A stretch of 64,000 nt of DNA from Lates calcarifer (GCF_001640805.2 NC_066837.1:23893804-23957803), one strand, 5' to 3'. Shown: positions 23,084 through 45,587, numbered from the stretch's first letter. Made by a program: numbers and translations. Notes: generated by a model from the letters alone, not told the origin.

Positions 23084-24193
23084 GGTCATACCAGAAATGT
23101 ATCCAATGTTACACATGAACAAACCTGCAGGTTGTGGTCATGGCCACAGAGGTAGGCGGTGGCTTTGTATTTAATGAGTAGAGGATGAAGTCTCCTCAGC
23201 AGACACTCTGTAGGCCCGTGTTCAGACACAGACCACACAGGGTAGTGGCCAGCCACCAACAGGAAATCCGCCTTGGACCGAGCCAGTCTCTCCTGCAGCC
23301 AGGTGAGCTGACGGTTGGCATCCACTGCACGCAGGGGGCCTCTGGGCTGATTATCTGCGTAGTCGTCAGAGTTGCCGCACAGCATCACCGTGTCGAGCAT
23401 GATGATGGTCAGGATCTTCCCAGTGTTGGGGATGTGGAAGTTCAGCTCATAGTAATAAGAGGGAAATCTCCTGAGATAAGAGTAAGTGAAGTTCAACATG
23501 AACAGTTTAAGACTTATTCCAGAAGTCGCAACTTAATTCTGAGATCACAGCTTTTTTAAGTTCCTCCTCACCATCTCTCTGATTTTTTGCTGTAGTCAAT
23601 CTGAGCTTTGACGTTCCCTGCATGGTCGTGATTACCAGCAAGCACATACCAGGGGATTCTGAGAGACTTTGCATTGTACACAGACTCAAAAGTGTCCTGA
23701 TGGGAAGAATCAAAAGAGAAACCTGTGTAAAGCTCAACCACCACGCTGCTCTATCAATATCTTCTTTTCACACCTTTAGCAGAATACATCAGATTTTCCT
23801 CAACTGACCTTAAACCGAGGAGAATCCACACTGTCCACACCTTTGTAGTAGAAGTTATCGCCAAGGGCCAGAACAAAGTCAGCTCCCATCTGCTCTGCTA
23901 CTTTGCTCATTTCTCGAGCAGTAGCCTTCTGCACAGCGGTGATGTACGGGGGATAAGGTACTCCACCCCAGTCTCCTACAGCCAGGAACTTAATGGAGGT
24001 TCTGTTTGCTGTACGGTAACAGATGACAAAATCTTAAGAGCTGAAAATCTTAGGAGCATACTCTGAAAAACAGGTGCTCACTGGAGATGAAACAGTACTT
24101 ACTGCTACTTTCCTCCAGGTCTTGGAAGGCAGTAGGATAGCAGTAGGCCACAGAGATGGCAGCAATTAAGATGGATACCCGTGTAAGTGCCAT
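22763..24193 (-). CDS. acp5: tartrate-resistant acid phosphatase type 5
   Basis: Five coding exons on the minus strand: 24193-24103, 24008-23809, 23696-23572, 23470-23125, 23002-22763. All are GT-AG and in phase, giving 333 residues (human 325). Residues 1-20 form a signal peptide ([13 protein letters not shown]). The full purple acid phosphatase set for the Fe-Fe centre is present: GDWGG (42-46), GDNFYY (80-85, with the metal-binding Tyr), GNHDH (118-122), GHYPVW and GHDHN. A sequon NRT (32-34) precedes the catalytic core. The enzyme is secreted or lysosomal, hydrolyses phosphate esters at acid pH, and marks osteoclasts and macrophages. The first coding exon begins exactly at the ATG after an acceptor (GTCTTTACAG), so a non-coding exon lies upstream (donor at 24777/24776). 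Intron 4 is only 122 bases and carries 40 consecutive A/T. Which teleost paralogue this is cannot be told from the window. Confidence 0.93.
23042..23081. repeat. A40 homopolymer in acp5 intron 4
   Basis: Forty consecutive A on the plus strand (T40 in the acp5 transcript sense), about 40 bases before the 3' splice site of the last exon. It takes up one third of a 122-base intron. Exact length is unreliable in most sequencing technologies. Confidence 0.95.
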
Positions 24194-24852
24194 CTGTAAA
24201 GACAAAAAAAACAATCAGATCTTCAGTTAGCAACAGACAAAACAGCTCAAACTGGGAACAGACTGAAAGGAAACTCATGCATAACCAAAGAAATCAGAAG
24301 GGGAACATGAAACAAGCGTAACAAAACCACAGCAACAGCTTAACACATAAACCTACGCTTCCTTTCACCTCCCCTCCCACCTCACTTAGCAACAACATGA
24401 TCTCTTGCTTTTTGTACATTAAGGTGACTTGTGATTGGCTGCAGCCTGAAGCTGACATGTCCCAGCTGGAGCTAATAGAAGCTAATCAAAGCAGCCATGT
24501 CTATGAAGCTGAGAGGGTCAGAGGTCACAGTTTCACGTTTGTCAAAGCGATCTGAGCTTCATTTAAATGAGAATCAAAAGCCACTTATGAAACCCACAAA
24601 TCACATGACTGTCATCAGCCTCAGCAGAGACACCAAAAAGCAAAAGTTCAGCAGAATATAATCCCCCCTCTCCACCCAAGAAGAAAACTAAACTGGCTGA
24701 CAAGAAAAACAACTTGAGGGTGCGAAGAATGGGTGTCAGCGTGCAGAGATAATAATGTCAAAGATAAAACACTCACAGCTGCTAACTGGTTAGGTGTGCT
24801 CAGGATGACCTGACGGGACACTCTCTGTCCTCACAGCGCTCTTCCATGCCCT

Positions 24853-24861
24853 CCTTTTATC
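24853..24861 (-). promoter_or_regulatory. TATA-like box of acp5
   Basis: On the minus strand GATAAAAGG lies about 75 bases upstream of a splice donor (AGCAGCT/gtgagt at 24777/24776) that can end the non-coding first exon of acp5. A start near 24825 would give a short 5' exon of about 50 bases. Inferred from position and motif only. Confidence 0.45.
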
Positions 24862-24899
24862 AGCATTCCTGGAGGAGAGGCAGCAGGAGGACCAGCCCT

Positions 24900-26330
24900 G
24901 GGACACGCCGCATGGGCATGATCATTGCTCACACCCTGACTCAGTCTTGGGACTAGAGGGTCATCTGGGCCACATGTGACCCACAACGGTTATTATAACT
25001 GGTGTCCAGACTCCACTTTTTCCACTTCAGTGTTAATCACTGTTTTCCGTCTTCATTTTTTTAAAATCTTGTGCTTCCATATTTTGGGATAATTTGGGAA
25101 TAAGAATTTATTTCAGTACTCTGATGGGTAATGGCATGGGCTAATTGTATAGTATCAGAGAATGCAGTCTGTAATTTGTTTTGCATCATCGAACCATATT
25201 TTCTATATTCTCACACTCCCTCCATCCTCTTAAATGAACACAGGACTCAGTACCCTCTGTTCACTTTAATGCAAATGCACATAGTCGTCTGCTGAGTAGC
25301 TAGAAGGCCACTGTCAGTGCTTCATAAACTGTGAACGCACTTTACTTTTTGCTGCTCTAAATCACTTCATATTAATGTGGAGGGGCACTCCACTGTTTTC
25401 ACACATTACGTTCATTTCACTTGTCACAAGGGGTACTAGTAAAGTTCCTGTAAACATAGCTGTATAATGTACTCTGTGGGTCTGGAGGAGTCACAAGTCT
25501 GAAACGAAAACCCTAATGATATCAGGGTTATTGTCTCAGATTGGACTCAAGACTTCAATTTTTCATGGAAAGCCTGTGAAAGTCTGAAGTTTGAAAGATG
25601 TGTTAGTTCATTAAGCCCGAAAGCTAAATGAAAAACACCACTAAGTAGGATCATGGGAAACGTAGGATCCAGTCCCTCTGGAGCGTCATCCATCATGGTG
25701 AATATTTTATATCTACAATTACAAAGCACACTGTATAACAGCTTGAAAGTACACATTTACATATAACAATTACTGTATTTTTATTATAACTTGTTCTCCA
25801 CCTATTATTCATATTGCTTGCATTGTATTCCATCTGAATCCTTGTGCTACTACTAATTTCTGCTATGGAACCAAAGTAAGCCTTCCTTTGCAGCTACAGT
25901 GACCTAATTTCCACACAGAGGTCAATGCGGTTTTATCGCATCTCTATATGCATAGACCATGCATTCTACATGGTGATACTATATGCATGCTAGAGCAGCT
26001 GGTTATGTGAAGCATCTGCATGCACTGCAGAAGCCAGTTGCAGGACTCATGGGTGTTGAATAACAATCCCGGTAACAAAGATGTGAGAAACATCTTGGGC
26101 ATTTTTAAGGGATGCTCAAGTTGACCTGGTTTTCACATCTTTACAGACATCATTCAAAATGCTATTGATGATAACTCAACTCTGACCTGAGCTGTCATGT
26201 TCAATCTCACAGCTTCATCCATCAGAATAACTGAAAAGCTAAGCTCTAAAATCTCAATACACAGTAACAATGTTACACTTGTTTGTTAATTAGCAAACTG
26301 ATGGTCAGAAACTTTGCTCCAAAATAAGAG
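24900..26330. other. intergenic, acp5 promoter to ilf3 3' end
   Basis: No exon, RNA gene or strong repeat is visible. The small minus-strand open frame at 25547-25756 has no family resemblance. The right end is ilf3 3' untranslated sequence. Confidence 0.5.
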
Positions 26331-26333
26331 TCA

Positions 26334-26339
26334 TTTATT
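26334..26339 (-). terminator. polyadenylation signal of the ilf3 gene
   Basis: TTTATT on the plus strand (AATAAA in gene sense), about 460 bases beyond the stop at 26801. A second TTTATT lies about 25 bases further on. Confidence 0.45.
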
Positions 26340-26800
26340 TTACAAGAATTATTAGAGCATTTTATTTGACACAAATAAAGAAATCTTCAAAACTACAAGC
26401 AGCTTCAAATTAAAACCATACACGGATACAGAAACCAGTATACCAGATTAAAAAAAACACAACAACCCAAGAAATAAGACATAATGATAAACTAGGTATG
26501 TTTTTTTTACACATGTCAACGTGGACATGATGAGGGCTGCCGCACTTAAAAGAAAACTGACTTCATAAAATAATCATAAACTTGAACCTGTGACTTAAAA
26601 CGTACTTTTACCAGACAAGTGAAGAGTGACAAAACAAAAACAGAAAAATTCCAGTTTCAGACACAACACAAGCACTTTTTCTTTCCTTTTCAGGAGTGGT
26701 ATCCAAGGATCTTCATCGAGGCTGAACAATCAAGAGTCAAAAGATGGCATAGTGAGGTGAGAAAGGCTGTAGAGGACGTGACGATTAGTAATTCATGTCG

Positions 26801-36511
<9,711 letters not shown>

Positions 36512-38440
36512 GCTGTCACGACTGTCGGGCCGAAGCTACCGCCTGGTTTAGCAGTAAAATAAACCTTTATAGGCCAGCGTGCAACGAGAAGGTAACTGGC
36601 AGATGAATACAACACCTGTCCAACAATCGCATCGTTCGCCCTCCCGTCCTCTGTGGAGGGAAGCTGCTGCGATAAGCAGTGACAGCTAGTTGGCTAATGT
36701 TTACAGCACTGACCGTTAACTTGGTTACCGAGTTAACGTCAGCCAGCATGTCGGTACCATTTCATTGTCCGTTTGCCATTAGAGGTGGTCATTTAGCACA
36801 GTACCATAGTCTACGTTTCGTTAGTGCAGTTAAAACCTACCTTTGACGAGGAGCCAGTACGGAGGTGGAGTCTTTTCTATTGCTCTCAATCAACAGAAAA
36901 AAACCAAGAGTCGCTCGAAGATGACGTCACTGCACGACCTTTACAATTTGGGAAAAAACAGGAAAAATGTTTCATGATTTTTTATATTTTAAGTGTAGAA
37001 TTCCATCTAAACAAAATAAGTTTATGCCCAATAAATAATTACAGCTACACAACACTTAATTTTATCTTATTGTATTGACTTTTACCTTTCATAAGACGTT
37101 ACTATAATTTCTATATACACTACTTAATACTAGGAATGTGAAGAAATTGAAATGTATTTTACTTTATGAAGTCTTTTGAGAAAAAATAAATTGTGTCAGA
37201 TTGTTGTTGCCATTACAATTATCATATATTTAAAAATATACTCTGCCATATTCTAACAGAAAGGTTAAAATTATTTTTATAAAATATATATACAAATATT
37301 GTATATATTGTGGATTATGTTTTATGACAGATTTTTAGTTTTTTGGGGTTTAAGGAGTAGGTGTAGTTGCATTGTAAGTGAAAAAAACACCAACATGGAC
37401 ATTAATGTTCTTCGGTTAAGCTGGAGGACATAGATGTAGTTAGATATTCACTTCAATGTTATTCATGCATGTTTATGTCATATTTATCTATTTGTTTTAT
37501 TTAATTTTTTGCTGTATTTCCATTTGTGTCCAGAATGTGAGATTTCTTAACTTTTTAAGCATTGTGTGCCAAACTCACCAAGACAGTGCTACATGAACAG
37601 TCTCTTATGGTAAAGATGCAACAAAGTGGGCCGCAGATATAACTGTCCGTTCACTAGTAGCAAGGAGCAGAAAGGATTTTTGTGCAGGCACAGGTCTGTG
37701 GAATAAGGAGGACGAGTTGTTTCAGCTGCAGACCACATCAGCGTGGTTGGAAAGAAATGATGCTGCAGAGGAAACAGATAAAAACAGGAAGATGTAAAAA
37801 ATAGTATTTCACTGAGGCACGGCATGTCAGCTAAAGTTTCTCACATCAAAGACCGTCTGCTTGCCAAGACACTTGACCAAGTGAGGAAGCAGCTCACTGG
37901 AGTTGGCAAGATACCAAAACAAGCCTGAATCAAACCGACTTACTGAACAACCTTCTTGATTCACTAGGTTATTATCTGGCATGACCTTTGTGAATAATCC
38001 TTTTTTGATTCATCATTGTCGTCATCTATGGAAAGTGAAGTCCAGAATGACTCTGCAGGAAACCCCTGCCATAGATCACACCATCCTCAGAGTAAATTCT
38101 TCACAACATACTCATGCACAACCCGAAGTAGTTTTTATCAATACTTGGGAAAGTAGAATGCTTTGAGAAAATACAAAACACACTGCAGTAATTTATTTCT
38201 GAGACTGATCAAATAAATATTGTAGGTGTTTAAAGGAGTCTAGTTCACACTTAAAGCATTGTTTAGCAAATAGAATGTATATAATATGTATAATAATATA
38301 TAACATATACAACTTACTCCACCACTGTATGCTATGTAGTATACCTATTTTCCAGGCAGAATATCAGGCCTATCTGTGAGGAAAATCACGGCAAAGACAC
38401 AAATTCAGAATAAAGGCTCTGAATGTACACTTCACATTGC
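36512..38440. other. ilf3 promoter and intergenic DNA to ptger1
   Basis: 36512-36760 is CpG-bearing sequence directly upstream of the ilf3 ATG and most likely its promoter and 5' leader, with no TATA box. Beyond 36950 the DNA is AT-rich with no exon seen. The ptger1 3' untranslated region should start near 38446. Confidence 0.5.
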
Positions 38441-38445
38441 ATTGT

Positions 38446-38451
38446 TTTATT
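38446..38451 (-). terminator. candidate ptger1 polyadenylation signal
   Basis: TTTATT (AATAAA in gene sense) about 825 bases beyond the ptger1 stop at 39275. There are other AT-rich alternatives, so this is only a candidate. Confidence 0.35.
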
Positions 38452-39274
38452 TACATTCAGAGTTCTTTACATCTCCTCAGTAAATTGAGGGTACAGTTCA
38501 AGTATTAACTTATAAAATCTTACATTATTTCACATGAAGCACTGTATAAACACATGGAAAGCATATTTAAACTTAAACATTCATAAACTCAACAGTATTT
38601 GAATATTGACATTCCTTTATGAAATACATTCAGTAGGATACTTAACACTACAAAATGCACTCTAAATACTGTACTTCTGGGTTTACTCTGGAGCTCCCTC
38701 TGATGGTTACACTGATACGGCTTAATTCTTACACATTTATCTAAGAGCAAGTCATTGTGCATGTTTTTTTGTTTTTTTTTTACTTTCAAAGCTGGTGAAA
38801 ATGAGGTTGAGAAATTAAATCAAATAATATTCTGTAAATACAATTCCTGCAGCCCTCTGCAGTGTGGTTAATACTGCATTCATATCCTGCATCTTTCGCT
38901 GTTTGTTGTTATGAGTTTCCAAACAAGAGTATAACAATAATAAGGAATGTCCACTTATTATAAGTAAACAACATGGAGTTTATGATATTTTGTGCAAAAT
39001 CACAGCATTAGCTAGCTTCCATTTGTAAGGACAGACAATGAACTAGTATGAAGGAAACATTTTTGACTGAGTCCATTTCTTAAGTGGACCAGCCGAGAAA
39101 TGTCAAACTTAACTAAACTGGTCTGCTCCACCATCACAGCCACAAAAGTTTGTTCTTTCCACCTGCTGCTATCTGGGCATCTCCATCTAAATGTCTCTGC
39201 ATGCCCAGTTCTTCATGTGTTCATTAACCTGGTGACAAAGTACATAAAGTGTTAATATAAGTCCTCTTCTCAGC

Positions 39275-42200
39275 TCACACTTGGTCGACTTCCTTCTTCT
39301 CTGAGCTTTGAAAAGAGGAGGGCTCCCAGCGGCCCACTATGTTACCCCTCAGGCCCACCTGGCACTTAGCGATGAGGTAGATTTTGCGGAGGACAGTGCG
39401 GCGCAGCAGGATGTAGACCCAGGGGTCGAGAATCTGGTTCCACGTGGCCAGCCTCACGGCCATTACCATCAGGGTTTTATAGTTGGACAGGTCATCCCCG
39501 ATGGATCCTGTGTAGGAGTGGATCACGGACATCAGGCCAAAGATCTGCAGGCATGAAACATATTGGTAGTTAATATATGATGAAAGAGTGCAAACACTGC
39601 TCTGATAGTAAAGCTAAAATTAGTCAAAAATAACACCTTTACAGTAACAACACAACTGTGATCATGTTTATTTTCTAAAAACACAACAAATTGATGTTAT
39701 GGATAACCACTCACATTTTGGTGTTCTCTGTGACACAGACAGACCAATACTGTTTTTACATTACATAATTATCTTACCTTGAGGTAATTTAGTGTTTTGT
39801 TAGAAATTCCTCTCTCCTGCCTAACCATAGCTGACTATGATCCTACTTCAACCTGACAAGCCATACACCTGACCTGAGTATCGGCCTTCAGTTCAGGTGA
39901 TTTTCTTTTCATGTTGAAGTAGGGTGGATGATATCACAAGGTTTTAGTCCCAAGGTGCTGGACTAAAATGCCCTCAATGCCTGGTATTTCTTGAGTTCAA
40001 TGAAGTGTCAATATCAAGTAATAACACAGCAGAATCTGGAATGTTGATACCAGTTATTATTGGTAACAATATTGGATACTTTTGTTATCTATCCATTCAT
40101 CCATTATCTATACTGCTTGGGACGTGAAGCCAATCCCATCTGACATTGGACGAGAGGTGGGCTACACCCTGTACGGATCGCCAAGCCATCACAGAGCTGA
40201 CATATAGAGACATACAACCATTCACACTCACATTCACACCTACAGGCAATTTAGAGTCACCAGTTAACCTGCATGTCTTTGGACTGTGGGAGGAAGCTGG
40301 AGCACCTGGAGGAAACCCACGCAGGCTCAGAGAGAACATGCAGACTCCACACAGAAAAGCCCCAGAAACCCGGAACCTTTTGGCCGTGAGGCGGCAGTGC
40401 TAACCACTGCATCACTGTGCTGCCCTACTTTAATTATTAAGCGCTGTAATGTACTATGATGTAAAGGGGAGTAATGTGTCTTGACATGATTTAATCACAT
40501 GTATGTTAAAACATTGCAAATTACAGATGTTTGATGTGTGAACTCTCTGAACTAATGAGGTGACTGCTGCATGCACTCACAGCAGCTGCAGAGAGACAGA
40601 GTACAAGCACCAAGTTCACGTGCCCAGAAGGTCAGAATGTGAGATGGATCAAGTCTTTTTTTGGAAATGATCCTCCTGATGCTAGAATTGACACTGATAC
40701 TCAGAGGAAGACTATCGATCTGCTCATGCGTATTTGAAGGAGCATGCAACAAAATCTGCCATCAGTGTTTGATAACTGACCCTCTCTTCCTACTGACTGT
40801 GCACTGAAAGCATTATTTGTGTACGTCATAACTATTTGATATCATTATTAATGCTCTACTATTGAACTGCTATTTATTAGCAGTGTTTTGCTTACTGGAG
40901 GTCTATTTGAGTCCTTTTCTTTGACACTTATTGTTTCCAAAGTATAGACCAGTGGAAAGGTCAAATCCTTGTGGAAAAAATGAGTAAATAAAGGAGCTGA
41001 ATGTCTCTCTCATCCTCACAAATATGCTCATGCAGAGGCTCTTTAACATACACCTAGATCCAGCCACTACAAAAAAGAGACAAAAGTATTCTGTTGTTAA
41101 TTAAAATTTTGACTTGTATTGACATAGTCCTGGAAAAACCACTCCAAAAATATTACTAATTTCCACAAAGGTAAGCAGCAAAAATACTTAAAGAGCCTGT
41201 GCATCCCTGCAGGTGTGACTTATCCTACTTTAACAGGTGAAACAAAACTGACAAGGCAGTGTGGGAGCTGTCGATAACACACGGCTCTGAGAAAAGCTCT
41301 AATCAGGCAACATAAATGAGGTGTTAATGAACTATTGATGTATAAGGGCTTAAGGTAAAAATTAGACTGTGTTGATACTCCTCTCTAAAGCTGACACTGG
41401 CCTGTACTAGTCAAGTCAAGTCAAATTTATTTATATAGCACAATCACAACAGAAGTTATCTCGAGCACTGTACATATAGAGCAGGTCTAGACGTACTCTT
41501 ATCTTATAAAGGGGACTTAATAGTAATAGCATGGCAGGCTTCTGCTGATTATATATTTTGATTGAATTTTTTTCTAAGGTAAACTGACAGAGCGTTTATT
41601 GGTGTCTACCTAGAAGAAAGGTGATGTTTATCATTTCACTACCACCTGACTGTATAATCCCCCTCATTGTACTTCCCAACACTCACCAGCAGAGGGCTCC
41701 AGCAGATACATGAGGTGACCATGATGCCGACCAGCTGCACCACCATCTCAATGTCGTGGGACTTGGCGGAGTGATGGGAGCCGGGCTGCCTCCTGAGCCG
41801 GGCGAGCACCAGCGTCAGTCCACTGATGGTGTTACACACCAGAGCCACAGCTAGCGAGGTCAGACCAAGTCCAGAGAACAGCATCACAAACACCACATCC
41901 ACCCCCTCAGTGTCACTGAGCACTTTAATGAAACACCACGTCCCTGGGTCCTGGTAGGCATAAGAGCCCAGCTGAAAGCAGGGTAGCAGGGCCACACCCA
42001 GAGCTGCCAGCCAGATGACAGACAGGCAGATCTTTGTGCGGGTTTTGGTGACCAGGGATGAGTGCAGCAGAGGCTTAGTGACACCCAGGCAGCGCTCGGC
42101 AGCCATGGCGCAGCCCATGAAGAGCGGGCACAGGCCGAAGAACACCATGCTGCCACCCAGGAACTGGCACATGCCATCAGAAGAGTTGTAGTCCTCTGGG

Positions 42201-42556
42201 CGCACACCTCCATGGAGGTAGAGTCGGAGAACCAGGGCACCAGGGATCACGTGGCCGATGAAATCTGTGACCACGAGTGAAGTGGCAAAGAGAAGGAATG
42301 TGGCTTTGGAGCGCCGGCGTTGGAGGGAGTAGGCATTAGCCAGGATAAAGAGAGCCACAATGTTGGAGATGATGCCCAGCGTCATGGACAATACGACGAC
42401 TATGACACCGCTGGTGGTGGGCTGCACCAAGGTGAAGTTTTCCTGCTGTGACAGCTCCTCAACAGTCACCCTGGCCTCCACCTTTCCTCCACTGTCATTT
42501 GAGAAACGAGGGAGCAGCGGGGAGGTGGAGGAGTTGTAGTGGCTCAAAGCTAACAT
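39275..42556 (-). CDS. ptger1: prostaglandin E2 receptor EP1 subtype
   Basis: Two coding exons on the minus strand: 42556-41687 and 39544-39275, giving 379 residues (human EP1 402). The start is the ATG at 42556; the frame could run upstream only through a GTG. Class A GPCR with glycosylation sequons NSS, NDS and NFT in the N terminus and seven hydrophobic segments. TM3 ends in ERCLGV, the prostanoid form of DRY. The second loop has GTWCFI, and TM7 reads [19 protein letters not shown] with the family's conserved Arg. The single coding intron, 2.1 kb, falls at the end of TM6, the position shared by prostanoid receptor genes. EP1 binds PGE2 and raises cytosolic calcium through Gq. A 5' intron precedes the start exon (acceptor CTTCTGCAG at 42600). 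The third loop is short and the C tail of about 40 residues is Ser/Glu-rich. Confidence 0.9.
40080..40430 (+). repeat. dispersed teleost repeat in the ptger1 intron
   Basis: Begins TCCATTCATCCATTATCTATACTG and continues with GACATATAGAGACATACAACC, CACACCTACAGGCAATTTAG, TGTCTTTGGACTGTGGGAGG, GAGAGAACATGCAGACTCC and GGCAGTGCTAACCACTGCATC. I recognise this string as one of the most widespread repeats in fish genomes. The open frames here on both strands belong to the repeat, not to a gene. Confidence 0.75.
41405..41535 (+). repeat. fragment of a TTTATTTATATAGCAC repeat
   Basis: TCAAGTCAAGTCAAATTTATT followed by TATATAGCACAATCACAACAG. This head, including the direct CAAGT repeats, is diagnostic of a very common fish repeat. 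It sits in the ptger1 intron about 150 bases from exon 1. Confidence 0.65.
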
Positions 42557-42585
42557 CACTGAACTCTAAGGGTCATGAGGTCCAT
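42556..42585 (-). promoter_or_regulatory. upstream ORF overlapping the ptger1 start
   Basis: In the exon carrying the ptger1 start there is an earlier ATG at 42585. It opens a nine-codon frame (MDLMTLRVQ) whose TGA shares its last base with the receptor ATG (TGATG). The exon begins at 42599 after a good acceptor, so both are in the mRNA. Such stop-start overlaps allow reinitiation or dampen translation. The function is inferred. Confidence 0.55.
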
Positions 42586-43433
42586 AGTTAAGGGAGGCTG
42601 CAGAAGAGAGAAGAGACAGATCTGATTTGTAAATTATCTGGATGAAAGTAAAATTTGTTTGCTAAAATTTGTTGACTGATTAAAAGACTAATTAAAAACA
42701 GTAAAAAAAAAATTAATATAAAATTGAGTCACCAGATTTCAACTGAAAATCAATGAGAAATTTTTGCAGACGAGTTAGTCAGTGCTCTCCACCATCATCA
42801 TCAAAACACCAAATGTGGCAATCTCTTTTGAAAGAATTCTGCTCATCTCTCCAGCAGAGTTCAGAGAATCTATGACATAGAGCAGTGACACTGTTTTGGA
42901 ATTTAATGGTGGCCCAACTCCTTACCAAGAACCCATATGTTAGTTTCCGCCTTAAATTCAACCACTGTATCTGTTAAGATTTGGAATTGAGGCCTTAAAA
43001 CGAGGAGTTAAACACATCTTCCTACTGATTCTTCACTGATGACTAATGATCTGACTGGTCTTTCGCTCTGTGATTTACCTTATAAAATTATATTTGAACT
43101 TGACTTGACAGGGGGTCTCCCTGTGCACAGCTTCTTTTAGCAGCCACAGAAGCACAGACACAGTGGGACATGTCAATTGATACAGCCGCTGTCACGATGC
43201 TGAGTGGTCACTCAGGTTTAGTTTGGTTGGAGGTCAAATAAGGGTCATAAACAGGAATGTCCCCCCAGCAACAAAAACCAGTATAGTAAAACACACTACA
43301 AGTGAGCAGTGTGGTATATTGTGGAGCATCTTTCATCAGAGAGGATTTTTTCTAATATGAATCCCCATACCAGCTTTTGTTGTCTAGACTGACCTTACAT
43401 GTCAATTACTGATCAGATTTTTCTCTTAATGAG

Positions 43434-43439
<6 letters not shown>

Positions 43440-43466
<27 letters not shown>
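43440..43466. repeat. T27 homopolymer
   Basis: Twenty-seven consecutive T in the 5' intron region of ptger1. On the minus strand it is an A run with no visible retrogene or SINE attached. Confidence 0.9.
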
Positions 43467-43467
<1 letters not shown>

Positions 43468-44174
43468 GGATATCACCTGCTGACAGTGTTTCAGATCTGG
43501 TTATCATGGAATCCACAGTATTGTAAAACAACTGAAGAAAAGATATAATATATTCTGTACCTATCTGGTTATCCTGATGAGAGAGGGAAAAAAAACTTTG
43601 TATGTTGTTTAAATCTATACATTTTCTCAGGAACTGTTTCGCCATTGTGATGAATTGCCATCAGATGTAAGAACATGGATTTACACCCGTCTGCAGAATA
43701 TTGTGCAGCGTGTACAAACTATAAACAGGCTAATTAAAATCATAGTAATAAAACTGTATTACTGTATTAATTTTGTCTATTAAAATATTATCAAGGGGTA
43801 TCATTTTAACAAAGATGCAGCTTGGTTCCTAAGTTTAGACACTGATGTCTAATTTTCTCTGGAAAGCAAGTTACCCTTACTCGTTACTTTTAAGAAATGG
43901 CTCACCACTACATAGCTGTTATATCCTTCTCAGTTCAGCTGAACATCCAAAAGATAGTTTTCCTTGTCAGACAGATATCCACAGATACTCTCAGCAGTCC
44001 ACAAACCGATGAAAAAATGTCTTCAAAAGATCAGAAATCATGTTTCCCTTTCCTAAAGTGCAAAGCAACGATGTCCTTTGCGGAATATTTTCCATGGCTG
44101 AATCCGTGCGGCTGCTGCTATGGGGGCTCGAAGGTTGCAAAGGATCCCCACTGACACTAAAATACCGAGTCACG

Positions 44175-44182
44175 TTTTTATA
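44175..44182 (-). promoter_or_regulatory. TATA box, probable ptger1 promoter
   Basis: On the minus strand the sequence CGCTATAAAAACGTG contains a consensus TATAAAAA. Transcription would start near 44150, giving a 5' exon that must splice over about 1.5 kb to the exon at 42599. No other gene is seen downstream on this strand before ptger1. That exon would carry another ATG, GCCATGG at about 44090. Confidence 0.45.
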
Positions 44183-45587
44183 GCGCGTCTTTCTGCCTTC
44201 AGTCTGTGTGGGCGTCTCTGCTGCTGTGCGCCCCCTGAGTCAAGTTCACTCCTCATCCCTCAGCTACTGCGCTTTGTGTCGCTCCTCTGTGTTTACATGA
44301 AATGTACAGTCAGTAAGCACACTTTAATGTTCTCACTCACTTCACGTGTGTCACCTACATTTCTGAGAAATTATCTCAGATAGGCCTCTTTTATCTTTTG
44401 GCAGCACATTGTGGACACCAAAGCTGCTGAGATTTACATTACTGTAGATATTACAGCCACAGCTCTGGCGTTTTATAACCACATTGTTGTTTGTCATGAA
44501 ACAATTTACGAGACAGCAGTCTATGACTTGTACTGGTTGCAACCTAAACGATGCGTGGTGAGACATTATTCAGCGTTTTGTTTTCTGGAGCTTGGATCAG
44601 TGTGAACAGATTCAGTTTCACTGCCTACATTATTATTTTTGATTGTTTAATGTGCAACTTTGTGCTCAAAATAACCTAGATATCTGAGATATCAGATGCC
44701 CAGAAAGATCCAGTGGTGGAAATGTTGTTTATCAGTCTGCTGTTAAAGCAGTTTTCTATTTCAGCTCCCCGAATAAAATGACCTAACACAGAGGGTGGGT
44801 CAGACAGTTGGAGTTAAATAGATAGTAATAGTTAAATAGATTCAATTAGGTGAAATCATCTAAAAATGTATTTGTTTTTCAGTTATATTTTCAAAATTCC
44901 AAATACGAAGAAGTTATGGAAACTCATAGGTATGGTGTGGAAGTCATATTCACCCTCATGAAAGATCCAGATGTTCCTCAAGGACTCTGATGTTAGTCCT
45001 GAGGGTTTTTGCAGCTGCATTAAGGAAAACATGTCAGTTTTTCTCCCTATTGATTGACAGTCTGGGAGGAAAAAACAAGGGGGAGGCATAATGTATCTCT
45101 GACTTTGGTTCTTTTCCTGCATACTGGGGACAGGTGGTCATGTTTGTTTTAATTTTACAAGGACCTGGCATTCCATCTGGACACATACTTGCACAAGTTG
45201 TGGTTTTGGAAACAGGGTAAAAGCAACATCTCAAATTGGCCGCCAGTTCACAGGAAAGAGAGTGGAGGTAGGCACTGACACTTAAATTGGTTTACAAAAA
45301 ATAGAGAAAGAGGCAGCTGGAGGAAAAAGCAACAGTGTCTGTGAACTGAGGCTGTCGTTTGAGGAACTGTAGAATGTTACTATACGTTAAACTGTCCAAA
45401 CATCAAACATGTCTGTCAGGGAAGAATTGTTTTGGGATTTGTTAAGGTGTAAGTGCATCTGTAGTTTTAAGGGGTGATGTATGCAAAAAACATTTGACAA
45501 CAGCACAAGTAAAATCCACCTAACACTGAATAAAAACACAGAACCATTTTCAGGATCTTTACTTTGATTTAATGAGAGTCTACATCC

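Noticed and set aside
40097..40403. Open frames on both strands of about 80 codons
   Set aside because: They lie wholly within a dispersed teleost repeat in the ptger1 intron.
43897..44154. Plus-strand open frame of 85 codons
   Set aside because: It is antisense to the inferred ptger1 leader exon and has no family resemblance or splice signals.
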